A DNA stretch of 64,000 bases from Bradyrhizobium sp. URHD0069 (GCF_000701345.1 NZ_JNIJ01000030.1:1-64000), one strand, 5' to 3'; shown: positions 1 to 9,830, counted from the first letter of the stretch. The notes: generated by a model not told the origin, from the letters alone. A program made the numbers and translations.

Positions 1-169
1 TGCACACGGGCTGCGGGTGCACCGTGCACCCGGCATTCCCCACGCCCTCTGTTTTCATGGGCGAAAAATTCCAGCACAACTCGGGCGCATCGCGCCGCGA
101 GATCGCGGACCAGTGTCTTCTTTCGCTGTTTGAAAACTGAATCGAGAAGTGGACTGGAATCGCAGTCAA

Positions 170-210
170 CGTCATTGCGAGAAGCGCAGCGACGAAGCAA
201 TCCAGAACTG
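170..210. repeat. Bradyrhizobiaceae-type dispersed repeat
   Basis: The stretch beginning CGTCATTGCGAGAAGCGCAG and continuing to AATCCAGAACTG matches the short dispersed element that I know from intergenic regions of Bradyrhizobium and Rhodopseudomonas. It lies just beyond the end of the acyl-CoA dehydrogenase gene. The rest of 1-227 shows no gene. Confidence 0.6.
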
Positions 211-227
211 TCTACGCGAACGATGTC

Positions 228-2012
228 CTACCCCAGCAACACCGCATCCGCGCCGTTCACGGCTTCCGCGCTGTCGATTACGGTCCGCTCCAGCGAGGAC
301 GCCTGCACTGAGATGTTTTCGGCAAAGAATCGCGCCAGCGTGACGTAGCGCTGCGGATCGCCGGCGCCTTCGCCGAGATCGCGCGCCGCGAGCGCTTCAC
401 CGGCCAGCATGCAGCCGCCAAGCGTCGATCCGAACAGCCGCAGATAAGGCGTCGCGCCCGCCAGCGCGTCGTTCGGCGCCGAGGTGACGCGCTCCAATAG
501 CCATCGGCTGGTGCGCTCGAGCGATCCCAAGGCGTCGCGCAGTTTGGCGCCGGTGGTGCCGAACGCCGGATCGTTCGATGCCTCGACCCGTTTGACGATA
601 CCTGTGAGTTCGTCGAGCAAGGCCCAGACCGACGCGCCGCCATTCGCGGCCAGTTTGCGCGTGACGAGATCGATCGACTGGATGCCGTTGGTGCCCTCGT
701 AGATCGCGGTGATGCGCGCATCGCGATAATGCTGCGCGGCGCCGGTTTCCTCGATAAATCCCATGCCGCCGTGGACTTGCACGCCGAGCGAAGTGACCTC
801 ATTGCCGATGTCGGTGGAGAACGCTTTCGCGATCGGGGTCAATAGCGCGCCGCGGGCGGCGGCGTCACCGCGCACCTTCGCGTCAGTCGCGCGCACGGAA
901 ACATCGAGCGCGACCGCGGTGGCGTAGCAGATCGTACGCGCCGCCGCGGTGAGCGCGCGCATCTGCATCAGCATCCGCTTGACGTCGGGATGCACGATGA
1001 TGGGGTCGGCGCCATTGTCCGCCTTGCCGATGGTGCGGCCCTGGCGGCGTTCCTGCGCGAAGGCCAGCGCCTGCTGATAGGCGCGGTCGGCAATGCCGAC
1101 GCCCTCCAGTCCGACGGCGAGCCGCGCCTGATTCATCATCGTGAACATGCACTGCATGCCGCGATTTTCTTCGCCGATCAGGTAACCGATCGCGCCGCCC
1201 TTGTCGCCCATCGTCATGGTGCACGTCGGAGACGCATGCATGCCGAGCTTGTGCTCGACGCCGCTGGCGTAAATGTCGTTGCGCGCGCCGAGCGAGCCAT
1301 CGGCATTGACCAGGAATTTCGGGATCAGAAACAGCGAAATGCCCTTGGTGCCCGCGGGCGCATCGGGCAATCGCGCCAGCACGAAATGCACGATGTTGTC
1401 GGTCATGTCGTGATCGCCATAGGTGATGAAGATCTTGGTGCCCTTGATGCGATAGCTGCCATCGGGCGCGCGTTCGGCACGGGTACGCAGTGCGCCGACA
1501 TCCGATCCGGCCTGAGGCTCGGTAAGCTGCATGGTGCCGGTCCACGCGCCGGAGATCAGCTTTTCGAGATAGATGCCTTTAAGCTCGTCGCTGCCGTGCG
1601 CGTCGAGCGCCTCGATCGCACTCAGCGTCAACAGCGGGCAGAGGCCGAACGCGATATTCGACGCGCTCCAGATTTCGGTGCAGGCCGCGTTGATCGCGAG
1701 CGGAAGCCCCTGGCCGCCAAACGCCTCCGGGCCCGACACCGCGTTCCACCCCGCAGCCGCCCAGCGCTGGTACGCATCGGGCCAGCCGGGCGCGGTGGTG
1801 ACCTTGTCTGCCTCGAGCTTGATCCCGTGTTCGTCGCCAACGCGATTGAGCGGCGCCAGGACGTCGCCGGCGAACTTGCCGGCTTCCTCCAGCACGGCGG
1901 CGGCGATGTCGCTGTCGAAATCGCCGTAATGACCGGCCTTCACGGCGGCCTGCAGGCCGGCGCCATGATTGAGGGCGAGCAGCATATCGTTGATCGGCGC
2001 GCGGTAGGTCAT
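228..2012 (-). CDS. Acyl-CoA dehydrogenase (DmdC-like, with C-terminal domain)
   Basis: A 594-residue FAD-dependent acyl-CoA dehydrogenase that would oxidise an acyl-CoA to the enoyl-CoA in the cytoplasm. I start it at ATG 2012 (MTYRAPINDMLLAL), the usual N terminus of the long DmdC-like subfamily; the frame stays open to 2123 but the extra 37 residues look non-coding. Seen in order: an N-terminal helical part, the TEPQAGSDVGAL flavin/substrate region, LGVQVHGGMGFIEE, and the YEGTNGIQSIDL segment holding the likely catalytic glutamate, then the extra C-terminal domain. The length is normal for the subfamily. It is a typical chromosomal gene and marks the core side of the island boundary. The exact substrate cannot be read from sequence. 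Confidence 0.93.
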   Translation of the reverse strand: MTYRAPINDMLLALNHGAGLQAAVKAGHYGDFDSDIAAAVLEEAGKFAGDVLAPLNRVGDEHGIKLEADKVTTAPGWPDAYQRWAAAGWNAVSGPEAFGGQGLPLAINAACTEIWSASNIAFGLCPLLTLSAIEALDAHGSDELKGIYLEKLISGAWTGTMQLTEPQAGSDVGALRTRAERAPDGSYRIKGTKIFITYGDHDMTDNIVHFVLARLPDAPAGTKGISLFLIPKFLVNADGSLGARNDIYASGVEHKLGMHASPTCTMTMGDKGGAIGYLIGEENRGMQCMFTMMNQARLAVGLEGVGIADRAYQQALAFAQERRQGRTIGKADNGADPIIVHPDVKRMLMQMRALTAAARTICYATAVALDVSVRATDAKVRGDAAARGALLTPIAKAFSTDIGNEVTSLGVQVHGGMGFIEETGAAQHYRDARITAIYEGTNGIQSIDLVTRKLAANGGASVWALLDELTGIVKRVEASNDPAFGTTGAKLRDALGSLERTSRWLLERVTSAPNDALAGATPYLRLFGSTLGGCMLAGEALAARDLGEGAGDPQRYVTLARFFAENISVQASSLERTVIDSAEAVNGADAVLLG

Positions 2013-2306
2013 GACCGTGGTCTCGCGAATGGAGTGGAGGCTGCCGTCTTCCCACGAAACCGCTGTTCTCTCAACTCTCTTAGCGCGCTGGTCGAGCCGT
2101 CCGGGGCCAGCGAGGCAGGGCATTTCAGGCGAAACGGAGCCCGGTTGGCGCCGAGAGACGCCTTATTCTAGAGCGATAGAACCTGGGGTTTGATTAGGTG
2201 CGAATTCAGGTTCCAGCCTGTTGAAATGGCTTAACTCTCTCTATAGACCCACGTTGCCTGAAGGAATCCGCGCGGCTATCGTCCGCCGCTTTCCGAAAAC
2301 AGCTAT

Positions 2307-2381
2307 TGGGGCGTCGCCAAGTGGTAAGGCAGTGGATTTTGATTCCACCATACGGAGGTTCGAATCCTCCCGCCCCAGCCA
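2307..2381 (+). tRNA. tRNA-Gln (anticodon TTG)
   Basis: The sequence folds as a standard cloverleaf: acceptor TGGGGCG pairing with CGCCCCA, D arm around GCCAAGTGGTAAGGC, anticodon stem GTGGA/TCCAC with loop TTTTGAT giving anticodon TTG, T arm GGAGG/CCTCC with TTCGAAT, discriminator G, and an encoded CCA at 2379-2381. Its 3' end is the attachment site of the island that follows. Confidence 0.96.
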
Positions 2382-2383
2382 AC
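2358..2383 (+). other. attL: left attachment repeat
   Basis: The left copy of the island's direct repeat covers the T-loop, 3' T stem, 3' acceptor strand and CCA of tRNA-Gln plus two bases. Because the repeat restores the tRNA 3' end, integration leaves the tRNA functional, as is usual for tyrosine-integrase islands. Confidence 0.85.
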
Positions 2384-2397
2384 ATATAGCCCATCAA

Positions 2398-3669
2398 TCA
2401 AGCACTTCTTGCATTTCCGGAATTTTCATTCTGAATGCCGTCGACCGGCTCATTCTGAACCGATGTTGCCATTTGGTTCGCCAGCCGATGTGCATGGCGT
2501 TTCCTCGTCGCCGATAGGATCCGTGCCTCAGTCCGCTTGGCATATCCGGCATAGCTTTGGTGAGTGCGGTGAGCCGATAGGGCTCGGCCCTGACCATCGG
2601 TCAGATCGGATTCCTCGAGCTCCGTCATCCCCCCATGTCGGCAGGCGTCCAATGTGAATTCGACCGGCAATCCGATTTCGTTACGCATCCGCTGAACGAT
2701 CTTCTGCATCCCCGAAAATGAATACGGCTTCGCCTTACCGTCTTCGATTTCGCGTAAGATCATCGGCAAACCGCGGCGCGATAGATGAGAGAGGACCGCT
2801 TCGGCGTCGGCGTAAAATTTCACGACCGAGCCATCCTCCACCTTTTCCTCAAGGGGGTGGTTTACAATCGCGCCCGTCTTGTGATGCTCAATCTGGATCG
2901 ACGGTTTCGGCCCGGTCCGGTACCCGGACCATTTGATGTGGCCGGCGATGACATTCTCCGGTCGCTGAAGCCATTCGAAGCATATCACCGCGGCCGCTGC
3001 GCATTCTGGCTCGTGGCGTTCGATGCATCCCTTGGCGAACTCATACACCTGCTCGCGGGTGACAGCAGGCTTCGTCAGCTTAACACGGGTTTTCATAGTG
3101 ACCCCAACCCACGGATTTGGAAGGTCTCTGTCGAACTCGTGAGGATAGAGGCGATGGACAACGCGCCACGCCTTCCGACACAACATCACAATCTTTTCTG
3201 CCGTGCGGAGTCGTTGGCCCTTTATCCCCATTGTAAGCCTGTCGTAAATCTTATCCGCGCCGCGTGGCGTGATTGATTTGATGGGACGGCTTCCGATCCG
3301 GTGACCACTTTTAGTCAAGACATTGCCGATTTCGGCCATGGCCCACTCATAGTTCTTCCGCGAACGGGCTGCTACTTTTTCAGTGAATGCCTTGCTTTGT
3401 TTGTATTCGCTGAATAACCAATCAACCGTTCCGATAAGCGGTGTTGAGGCGCCTGTTACAGGCAGTCCTTTGCGGGATGCCCCCCATTCGTCGAAAAGAC
3501 CGTTGAGCGTGGTGGCGCGTTTGCTGGCGATGGCATAGTCCGTTCCAAGAGGCTCGTTGGACACTGGACACTTCATGGCGCGATAACGGGATGGGATGTT
3601 GTAATAGTAGGCAACGTGTCCGGAAGCCAATTTTTTGTAAATCATGTGGCGGGGCAACTTCACGGTCAC
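2398..3669 (-). CDS. Tyrosine site-specific integrase of the island
   Basis: A 423-residue tyrosine recombinase that would integrate and excise the island at tRNA-Gln. The start is GTG 3669, preceded by GCAGGGGATAT, a strong ribosome site; the frame runs further upstream without sense. Catalytic landmarks: the first arginine in CFEWLQRPENV, a lysine-region HHKTG, the second arginine in LDACRHGG (cysteine in place of the usual histidine), and a tyrosine in HQSYAGYAKRT near the C terminus. The gene lies 14 nt from attL and reads towards the tRNA. Its GTG overlaps the stop of the excisionase-like gene (ATGTGA), so the two are translationally coupled. The cysteine in box II is unusual but occurs in divergent phage-type integrases. 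Confidence 0.93.
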   Translation of the reverse strand: MTVKLPRHMIYKKLASGHVAYYYNIPSRYRAMKCPVSNEPLGTDYAIASKRATTLNGLFDEWGASRKGLPVTGASTPLIGTVDWLFSEYKQSKAFTEKVAARSRKNYEWAMAEIGNVLTKSGHRIGSRPIKSITPRGADKIYDRLTMGIKGQRLRTAEKIVMLCRKAWRVVHRLYPHEFDRDLPNPWVGVTMKTRVKLTKPAVTREQVYEFAKGCIERHEPECAAAAVICFEWLQRPENVIAGHIKWSGYRTGPKPSIQIEHHKTGAIVNHPLEEKVEDGSVVKFYADAEAVLSHLSRRGLPMILREIEDGKAKPYSFSGMQKIVQRMRNEIGLPVEFTLDACRHGGMTELEESDLTDGQGRALSAHRTHQSYAGYAKRTEARILSATRKRHAHRLANQMATSVQNEPVDGIQNENSGNARSA

Positions 3670-3908
3670 ATATCCCCTGCGATATCGGTGATTGGAACCA
3701 ACTCCGGTGGGAGTATTGCGGTGTCCAGATCGTCCCTGAGCCAAAGCCGTCGCCTTCCTTCGCAGACACGGGGCTGAGGATAATCCACTCCCACCCGTTT
3801 GAGAAATGCTTCTACTGTCGATTCCCCGCAATACCCGGCGGCCATATCCGCAGCCATCCTGCGGGGCCATGCGCCAGATGGGATCGTCGATGCGCGACTC
3901 CGGCTCAT
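3666..3908 (-). CDS. Excisionase-like small HTH protein
   Basis: About 80 residues, with the alternative GTG start at 3938 giving 90. The central part (WPRRMAADMAAGYCGESTVE, then RRRLWLRDDLD) matches the short helix-turn-helix proteins found just before phage-type integrases in Rhizobiales. Such proteins bend or bind DNA and set the direction of recombination. Its stop codon overlaps the integrase GTG by four bases, so they form one transcript. Assignment as excisionase is from motif and position. Confidence 0.75.
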   Translation of the reverse strand: MSRSRASTIPSGAWPRRMAADMAAGYCGESTVEAFLKRVGVDYPQPRVCEGRRRLWLRDDLDTAILPPELVPITDIAGDM

Positions 3909-4125
3909 GACGGCACGTCGATCCGCGTATGAGCGCACTGGCTAGCACTTAACCAGCTGACCTCAATACCGAGATACATCGGAATTTTCCCGCGGGACAA
4001 CCCAGGACGTGGCAAGGTCGTTGCGCGGACCTTAGAAAGAGAGCGGCCCATTTTGGATTCCTCTTGATCCGAGAGCTCGGCGGCTCTTAGTTTGAGGTGA
4101 GCGTTAACAACAGGGAGAACAGCCT

Positions 4126-4902
4126 ATGAAAAATACGGTGGGGGTTAGGCCGACAAAAGAACAGAAAAGACAGAAATCCGGTGCCAAGCAGGATGGACAG
4201 TTGATCCCGAGCGACAGCGTCGCTCTGCGTGAAGCCGGAAAAAAGCTGCAGAAATTGAATCCGCACGTAAGTATTTCGAACAGCAATGCTTACAATGTGC
4301 TCTTAAAGAAACTGCGGACGGGTGAACTGTCAGCAGGATTTTATGTGACATCCGATCGTGAGTCGTGGGTCGAAATTTCAAATGACTATTGGCGTCACGT
4401 CGAAACGAACCGATTTAAAGACATTTTGCAGAACGAGAGCCACCCTGGGATATACAAGATCAAACCTCGTGAATTCGCAGAACAGATCGCTGGAATTTTT
4501 GTTGAAAGGGCCAATGCTGTCCCGGAAGCAACAACGCGGGCATTGACCAGTTTTATGACTGCCGCCGCTTCTGGCTACGAGCCAGAGATCCCTTTCAGGG
4601 TTTGGCAAAAGTTTCTGGAAAAAAGCGGCGCTTCTGATCCGGCAGCGAAAACGACGAAACGTGGCAGTGGCAATACAGAGAGTCCGAAATGGGTTGGATT
4701 TGCGGCACACGTATTGGGCTATTGTATCGCCGAAAAAACTAGCACGAGTACGAAAAGGACCAACATCCAAGCAACCGTTCTTGAGTTAGCCAAGAAAAAG
4801 GGCGTTGACACGAGCGGTTGGCCTGGCGAGTCCAGCGCCAGGGATTTTTTGAAAGAAGCATGGGCTTTTGCAAAGCATCTTGAGGGTCAGCACGAGACTT
4901 AA
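4126..4902 (+). CDS. Hypothetical protein, 258 aa
   Basis: I do not recognise this protein. It has a lysine-rich N terminus (first ~25 residues), a mixed middle containing WVEISNDYWRHVETNRF, and a C-terminal part with several alpha-helical stretches. No membrane segment or signal peptide is visible. It is the first rightward gene of the island and is followed after 81 nt by another rightward unknown gene, so the two may be co-transcribed. Its base composition is lower in GC than the chromosomal gene at the left. A DNA-binding role would be a guess from its position by the integration module. Confidence 0.7.
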   Translation: MKNTVGVRPTKEQKRQKSGAKQDGQLIPSDSVALREAGKKLQKLNPHVSISNSNAYNVLLKKLRTGELSAGFYVTSDRESWVEISNDYWRHVETNRFKDILQNESHPGIYKIKPREFAEQIAGIFVERANAVPEATTRALTSFMTAAASGYEPEIPFRVWQKFLEKSGASDPAAKTTKRGSGNTESPKWVGFAAHVLGYCIAEKTSTSTKRTNIQATVLELAKKKGVDTSGWPGESSARDFLKEAWAFAKHLEGQHET

Positions 4903-4983
4903 TTTTTGTCATTTTTGTTCTTTTGTCGCGATTCAATGACTGCGAAGTCGGACCTTCTCAACTCTAAAAGGAAGGTCGGAACA

Positions 4984-5715
4984 ATGAAGCAAGTAGTTAC
5001 TGCCAAAAACTGTCTCCAAGTCCTAGATTCGTTAAGGGATGAAGTGAATGCCGCTTTTCGCGGGTATCGCGAACAGGTCTACGGTTTTATGGCCAAAGCC
5101 TGGCTCATCGTGCTGCTGTTGCGCAGGGATAAGGAGTTACAGCGGAAGTTTATTCGCCGCGCAAAACTAAAAGTCGCTGCGAAGGGCACGGCGGCGTTGA
5201 AGGTAGTGACGGAAGTGATGGCTTACGTCATGGGTGTCAAAACAGAGTCGGGAAGGAAATTGGCCTGGAAACGCGGGCGCGTGATCGAGTTTCTGCATGA
5301 TCAAGGAATCAAGATTGCGAAGATTGCCGCTGAAATTCAGTCGCGTGGCGGGATCGAAGCGGTTCTCAAGCAGGCGGCCGCGCAAAAACCACGCCGTCCA
5401 AAGGAAGTCCCTAGGTCAGAAGAGCCGACATTGGACCGCACCCGCCATGGACACAATGATGGCACACCTCAGCACGGTGACTTCGGTGTCACCGCCGAGT
5501 CGTCGCGGGCGATAAGGCGGAATGATCGGAAAGTGACAATGGCAGTGCTGATTAGACTGTCGGATCGCGATGCGCTGGCCGAATTTCCAGCTGGGTCTCG
5601 TGTCAAAATCTATGGCACGCTTGTCGGTCTGCAACCGGCGACAATCGAGATCAGTCGAGTCAAGAAACTAAATGGGAGGACGGGTAATTTGCGCAACGAC
5701 GAAGACGATTGGTGA
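4984..5715 (+). CDS. Hypothetical protein, 243 aa
   Basis: Start chosen at ATG 4984 because AAGGAAGG lies eight bases upstream; the frame is open from 4906. The first ~130 residues are helical and basic (FMAKAWLIVLLLRRDKELQ, then RRAKLKVAAKG). A linker rich in R, P and H follows, then a compact C-terminal part (VTMAVLIRLSDRDALAEF, VKIYGTLVG) of beta type. I do not recognise the family. Together with the preceding gene it forms a short rightward unit closed by the hairpin at 5740-5763. A replication or maintenance role is possible given the place beside int, but nothing specific shows it. Confidence 0.7.
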   Translation: MKQVVTAKNCLQVLDSLRDEVNAAFRGYREQVYGFMAKAWLIVLLLRRDKELQRKFIRRAKLKVAAKGTAALKVVTEVMAYVMGVKTESGRKLAWKRGRVIEFLHDQGIKIAKIAAEIQSRGGIEAVLKQAAAQKPRRPKEVPRSEEPTLDRTRHGHNDGTPQHGDFGVTAESSRAIRRNDRKVTMAVLIRLSDRDALAEFPAGSRVKIYGTLVGLQPATIEISRVKKLNGRTGNLRNDEDDW

Positions 5716-5739
5716 TGTTGCAGAATCTTCATCTAACTT

Positions 5740-5771
5740 GGCGAACCTCGACTAGGGTTCGCCGCGCTTTT
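5740..5771 (+). terminator. Rho-independent terminator after the 4.1-5.7 kb unit
   Basis: GGCGAACC and GGTTCGCC pair perfectly around the loop TCGACTAG, followed by GCGC and a TTTT run. It sits 25 nt after the stop of the preceding gene. Confidence 0.7.
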
Positions 5772-5827
5772 GTGTACTTGCTCTGATTTGCGCTATGCCG
5801 ATCCCATCTAGGTCGGCATATGCGTTC

Positions 5828-6652
5828 GTGTTAGGAGTGAGCCGCGCCGGCATCGTTCCCCATAGCTGGTCGCTCGACCATGCCGGGCCGCTCTCCTATA
5901 CTGTCGCTGACAGCGTCTATGCCCTCAACGCTATTTCCGGTCACGATCCGAAAGATCCGGGCTCGGCGCGCACCGACGTTCCGGATTTTACGGCGGCGCT
6001 TGGCCAGCCCATCACCGATCTTCGGGTCGGCATCTGCCGCAACCACATGTTCGACAACAATCAGCCCGATGTCGATGCGGCCATCGAGGCCGCGATCCGT
6101 TTCTACCGCGACGCCGGGGCCCAGCTCGTTGAATTCGACCTGCCGATCCTTGCCTTTGGTCTTGGCGCGATCTTTGCGATCGAGCTGTCCTCCTCTACTG
6201 CCTACCACAGCCGCAATCTGGCCAGCGGAGCGGTGACCGGCTTCACCAACGACGTGCGCACGCTGGTTGAGATGGGCCGCTTGGTCACCGGGCCGGATTA
6301 CCTCAAAGCCGAACAGCTCCGCCGTGTGCTGATCGATGATCTCGCCAAGGTCTTTGCCGACGTGGACGTGATTATCGGGCCCACCTGCCCACTCACCGCA
6401 TGGCCGATCGGGAAATGGACGGTTCGCATCGGAGCGCAGGACGAGAGCGTGCTCGCAGCTTCGTGGCGGCTGACCTATCCTTGGAATTTGGCTGGGTTGC
6501 CTGCGATATCCCTGCCCTGCGGGTTCGATAGCACCGGACTGCCCACCGGCCTGCAACTCGCGGGCCGCCCCTTCGACGAGATGACCCTGATCCGCGCCGC
6601 TGATGCGTATGAGCGCGGGCATGGCTGGAAAGACATGCACCCCAAACTTTGA
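5828..6652 (+). pseudogene. Amidase, C-terminal fragment
   Basis: The translation from about 5828 (GVSRAGIVPHSWSLDHAGPL) matches the second half of amidase-signature enzymes of the GatA type and runs to a normal C terminus. The whole N-terminal half is missing, including the catalytic lysine and the GGSSGG serine loop, so it cannot hydrolyse amides. It is followed after 20 nt by a nitrilase-family gene, an arrangement that looks like an old amide/nitrile degradation operon. Truncation at the left end probably came with a recombination event. Confidence 0.8.
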
Positions 6653-6672
6653 GATCGCAACGGAGTTGTGCC

Positions 6673-7536
6673 ATGCAAGCTGAAAGCCCGATCACGGTCG
6701 CCTGTATCCAGATGGAGCCGAAGATCGGCGAGAAGAAAGCCAATGTGGCGCACTCGTTGGACAAGATCGCCGAGGCAGCAGGCAAGGGCGCGCGGCTGAT
6801 CGTGCTCCCCGAGCTGTGCAATTCCGGCTATGTCTTTGCATCGCGGCACGAGGCTTTCACGCTGGCCGAGCCGGTGCCTAATGGGCCGACGTCTGAGGTA
6901 TGGCTGGAAGCGGCCCGCCGGCACGGCGCCGTGATCGTTGCCGGCATCTGCGAGCGAGCGGGCGACGCGCTCTACAACAGCGCCGCGATCGTCGGGCCAG
7001 ACGGCTTCATCGGCACCTATCGAAAGGTGCATCTATGGGGCGCGGAGAACCTCTTCTTCGAACCCGGCGATCTCGGCGTCCCCGTATGGAAGACTGAGTT
7101 CGGCCGAATGGCGGTGGCGATCTGCTACGATGGCTGGTTTCCGGAAACCTATCGGCTGGCGGCGCTGCAAGGCGCAGACATTCTTTGCGTGCCAACCAAC
7201 TGGGTTCCCATGCCAGACCAGCCCACGAACACGCTAGTCATGGCGAATATCCTCGCGATGGGCGGCGCACATTCCAACAGCATGTATGTCGCCGCGGCCG
7301 ACCGCGTGGGCTTGGAGCGCGACCAGCCCTGATGCAGTCTGATCGTCAGCCATACAGGGTTCCCGCTCGCGGGTCCTGCGAGCAAAACTGAAGAGGAAAT
7401 CATCTACGCCGAACTGAACCTGTCGGATGCCCGCCGGAAGCGCGTGCTGAACAACTTCAATCAGCCTCTGCGCGACCGCCGCATCGATCTTTACGATGAG
7501 ATGCTCGGGGCCAGCATAAAGCGCGGGTGGTACTGA
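6673..7536 (+). pseudogene. Nitrilase-superfamily hydrolase with internal stop
   Basis: A carbon-nitrogen hydrolase related to aliphatic amidases and N-carbamoyl hydrolases. All three catalytic residues are visible: Glu in LPELCNSGY, Lys in YRKVHLW, Cys in AICYDGWFPE. The frame meets TGA at 7330-7332, after GLERDQP, where relatives read QPFIGQSLIV; it then continues in the same frame (CSLIVSHTGFPLAG ... KRGWY) to 7536. The stop sits beside an apparent loss of a few codons, so this is a damaged gene rather than recoding. The N-terminal 219 residues alone would lack the C-terminal strand and oligomer contacts. Confidence 0.8.
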
Positions 7537-7637
7537 TTGGTCCACCGAGCCAGCTTGCGCCACAAAGCCCGGCGACGCAGATTTGGCTATTTAACGCCTG
7601 ACTGTGCGGGTCCAGAGTTTTGCATTGTGCTCTTCGA

Positions 7638-7864
7638 TCACAATAACGCTATGACCTTTTTTGGAAAGACGGGCTCTCGATGAATCTCAGCGTCCCGTTC
7701 GTCGACCACGACAACAACGACACCGGGGTCGCGTACTCCATGCGCGTTTTGGATACGGTCGCCCCGCTGTGATCGTTGGCGTGTTTAGGATCCGGCAGTT
7801 TTTGGCCATGCTTATCTCGGACTAAAGTTAGACCCTCGAGATGAAAATAGAAAGCTTGCGGCAT
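7638..7864 (-). pseudogene. DUF6894-like small protein remnant
   Basis: From MPQAFYFHLEGLTLVRD the sequence resembles the start of DUF6894 proteins (compare the intact one at 49436-49690), including GQKLPDPKHA. The middle does not fit, and the plausible end (VVVVDERDAEIHREPVF) lies in another frame. I read it as a frameshifted remnant. The similarity is short. Confidence 0.35.
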
Positions 7865-7903
7865 GGCGATAGGATCCGGAGAGCCTGCGCCGAGCAGGAA
7901 CAA

Positions 7904-9466
7904 TCACTGCCGGAGCAGCGCGGGCGCACTGCTCGGCGGCTTGCGAACGTGGACCTCCTGCTCGAAGCTATAAGCCAGCTCGATCAAGCGCCCCTCGCTC
8001 CAGGGCTTTCCCAGAATATCCATTCCGACCGGCACGCCCAGCGGGGCTGTGGCGGTCGGCGGAGAGAAACCAGCTGGTACTGTGATGGCCGGAAACCCAG
8101 TAACTGAGGCGAGAATACCGTTGCGGTCGGCTTGATTAAGTTCGGTCAACGGCACGACCAGCCGCTTCTGGAGTGGATAGACCAGAGCGTCGAGTTTGTG
8201 CTCGGCGAAAACCGAAATCAGTACCTGCCTCGTGCGCTGGTTTCGAAGCAGCCGTTCCTTGTAGTCCGGCTCCTCCAAGCCGTTCGCGAAGCTTTCCGCG
8301 CTGGACAGGAATTTCTCCAGCGAAGGCTTGTGAAACTTGCCGGACGCGATGATCTCGGCGAGTGACTTTGCTGGCGCATTGGGGATAGCAGCGAGATAGG
8401 CGTTCAACAGCGTCTTGAACTCATACTTCTGGACGTCATTGTCGGCATTGAGTTTGCTGGCATCCAGAGCAGGCGCGTCAAGCTCGATTAACTCGGCTCC
8501 CGCGCTCTTCAAAGCAACCATTGCCGCGGCGATCACGCTGTTCACCTCCTGGTGCTCGGGACCGCTCCCGAGCAGTGTCTTCAGGAGCCCAATGCGGGCG
8601 CCGCGCAAGCCATCCGGTTTGAGGAATTGGACATAGCTGGTTGGTGTGTTGCCGAAGCTCCATGCCGTCGAGGGATCGTTCTGATCGTACCCAGCCATGA
8701 CCTCCAGAAGCCGCGCCGCGTCCGCAACTGTGCGCGTGATTGGCCCGATCGCGTCCTGGGTTTCAGAGACCGGCATGATCCCGGCACGGCTCAAAAGACT
8801 CTTGGTCGGACGAATACCGACCAGGGCATTGGCCGAAGCTGGCGACCGGATCGAGTTCACCGTGTCGCTGCCGGTGCCCGCGAGTGCCAGGTTTGCGGCC
8901 ACCGCCGTACCCGTTCCGCCGCTCGAGCCTCCGGGCGTTCGCGTGAGGTCATAGGGATTAAGCGTCTGGCCACCGAGTGAGCTCACTGTCGTGCCTGATA
9001 GCGCGAATTCGTGCATGTTGGACTTGCCGAGGATAATCGCGCCAGCCTTACGCAGCTTGGCGACCACGAAGGCATCCGCCGAGGGCTGCATTCCGGCAAG
9101 CGACGCCGAGCCACCCGTGGTCGGCAGATCGGCGGTGTTGTAGTTGTCCTTGAGCACCAGCGGCACACAATGCAGCGGTCCTACGGGCGCTCCAGTCGCT
9201 CGTTCGGCGTCGAGCCGGTCCGCCTCCGCAAGAGCCTTCGGATTCAGCGTCAGAATCGAATTGAACGCTGGACCTTTGTGATCGTATGCGGCAATCCGAT
9301 CGAGATAGGCCTGGACGATCTGGCGGCACGTCCTGGCATTGGTCTGCAGCGCCTGCCGAATGCCGGCGACGGTCGTCTCCTCGATTACAAAGTCTTGAGC
9401 TGCGGCCTCGGATGCGATCAACACGGCTGTCTCTCCAATCATGCCTACTGCGAATTTCTTCACCAC
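7904..9466 (-). CDS. Secreted or periplasmic amidase-signature hydrolase
   Basis: A 520-residue amidase-signature enzyme that would hydrolyse C-N bonds of amides. The first ~24 residues are a signal-peptide-like segment ending ASEAAAQDF, so it probably works outside the cytoplasm. The Ser-cisSer-Lys triad is intact: lysine in LVLKDNYNT, the serine pair in TPGGSSGGTGTAVAANLA, and the serine in GTGSDTVNSIRSPA. Length is normal. It stands alone and convergent to the nitrilase remnant, about 370 nt away, so amide-hydrolase genes cluster here. Substrate cannot be deduced; glutamyl-tRNA amidation is unlikely because the protein is exported and alone. Confidence 0.9.
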   Translation of the reverse strand: MVKKFAVGMIGETAVLIASEAAAQDFVIEETTVAGIRQALQTNARTCRQIVQAYLDRIAAYDHKGPAFNSILTLNPKALAEADRLDAERATGAPVGPLHCVPLVLKDNYNTADLPTTGGSASLAGMQPSADAFVVAKLRKAGAIILGKSNMHEFALSGTTVSSLGGQTLNPYDLTRTPGGSSGGTGTAVAANLALAGTGSDTVNSIRSPASANALVGIRPTKSLLSRAGIMPVSETQDAIGPITRTVADAARLLEVMAGYDQNDPSTAWSFGNTPTSYVQFLKPDGLRGARIGLLKTLLGSGPEHQEVNSVIAAAMVALKSAGAELIELDAPALDASKLNADNDVQKYEFKTLLNAYLAAIPNAPAKSLAEIIASGKFHKPSLEKFLSSAESFANGLEEPDYKERLLRNQRTRQVLISVFAEHKLDALVYPLQKRLVVPLTELNQADRNGILASVTGFPAITVPAGFSPPTATAPLGVPVGMDILGKPWSEGRLIELAYSFEQEVHVRKPPSSAPALLRQ

Positions 9467-9830
9467 CGATTCCCCTAGCGGCTGGACCCTGATACCGGAC
9501 GTGCCGCTAGACCATACCGACGACTATAACCTGAGCATCCGGATCGGCGTCGATGTACCTCTGCGAAATTCAATATTCGCGTGGCGGTGCCCCCTCTTCG
9601 TCAATGTTCATTTAGAAGAGATATCCGGATGGCGGATGGATGGGTAGGGGTAGCGAAGAATGTCGTCCCCCGCGAAGGGCGGATTGAAACACTTTCCATC
9701 GCTGGTGAAATTAAGATGAAGGGGCAGGACGCCCGCCATTCCCGCAACGTCGCTCGCGGAACAAGACTCGCCGCCGTTGGCCAGATCGCCACATCCGGCG
9801 CAACTGTGTTAGACCGCCCGCTCGAATCAA

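Noticed and set aside
990..2171. 393-residue rightward frame opposite the acyl-CoA dehydrogenase
   Set aside because: It is the high-GC antisense shadow of a clear gene and has no family resemblance.
2398..3948. Integrase extended to the far upstream open frame
   Set aside because: GTG 3669 has a strong ribosome site, and the upstream region encodes the excisionase-like protein in another frame.
7330..7332. In-frame TGA in the nitrilase as a selenocysteine codon
   Set aside because: It lies outside the active site, where relatives have no cysteine, and a few neighbouring codons are missing. Damage explains it better.
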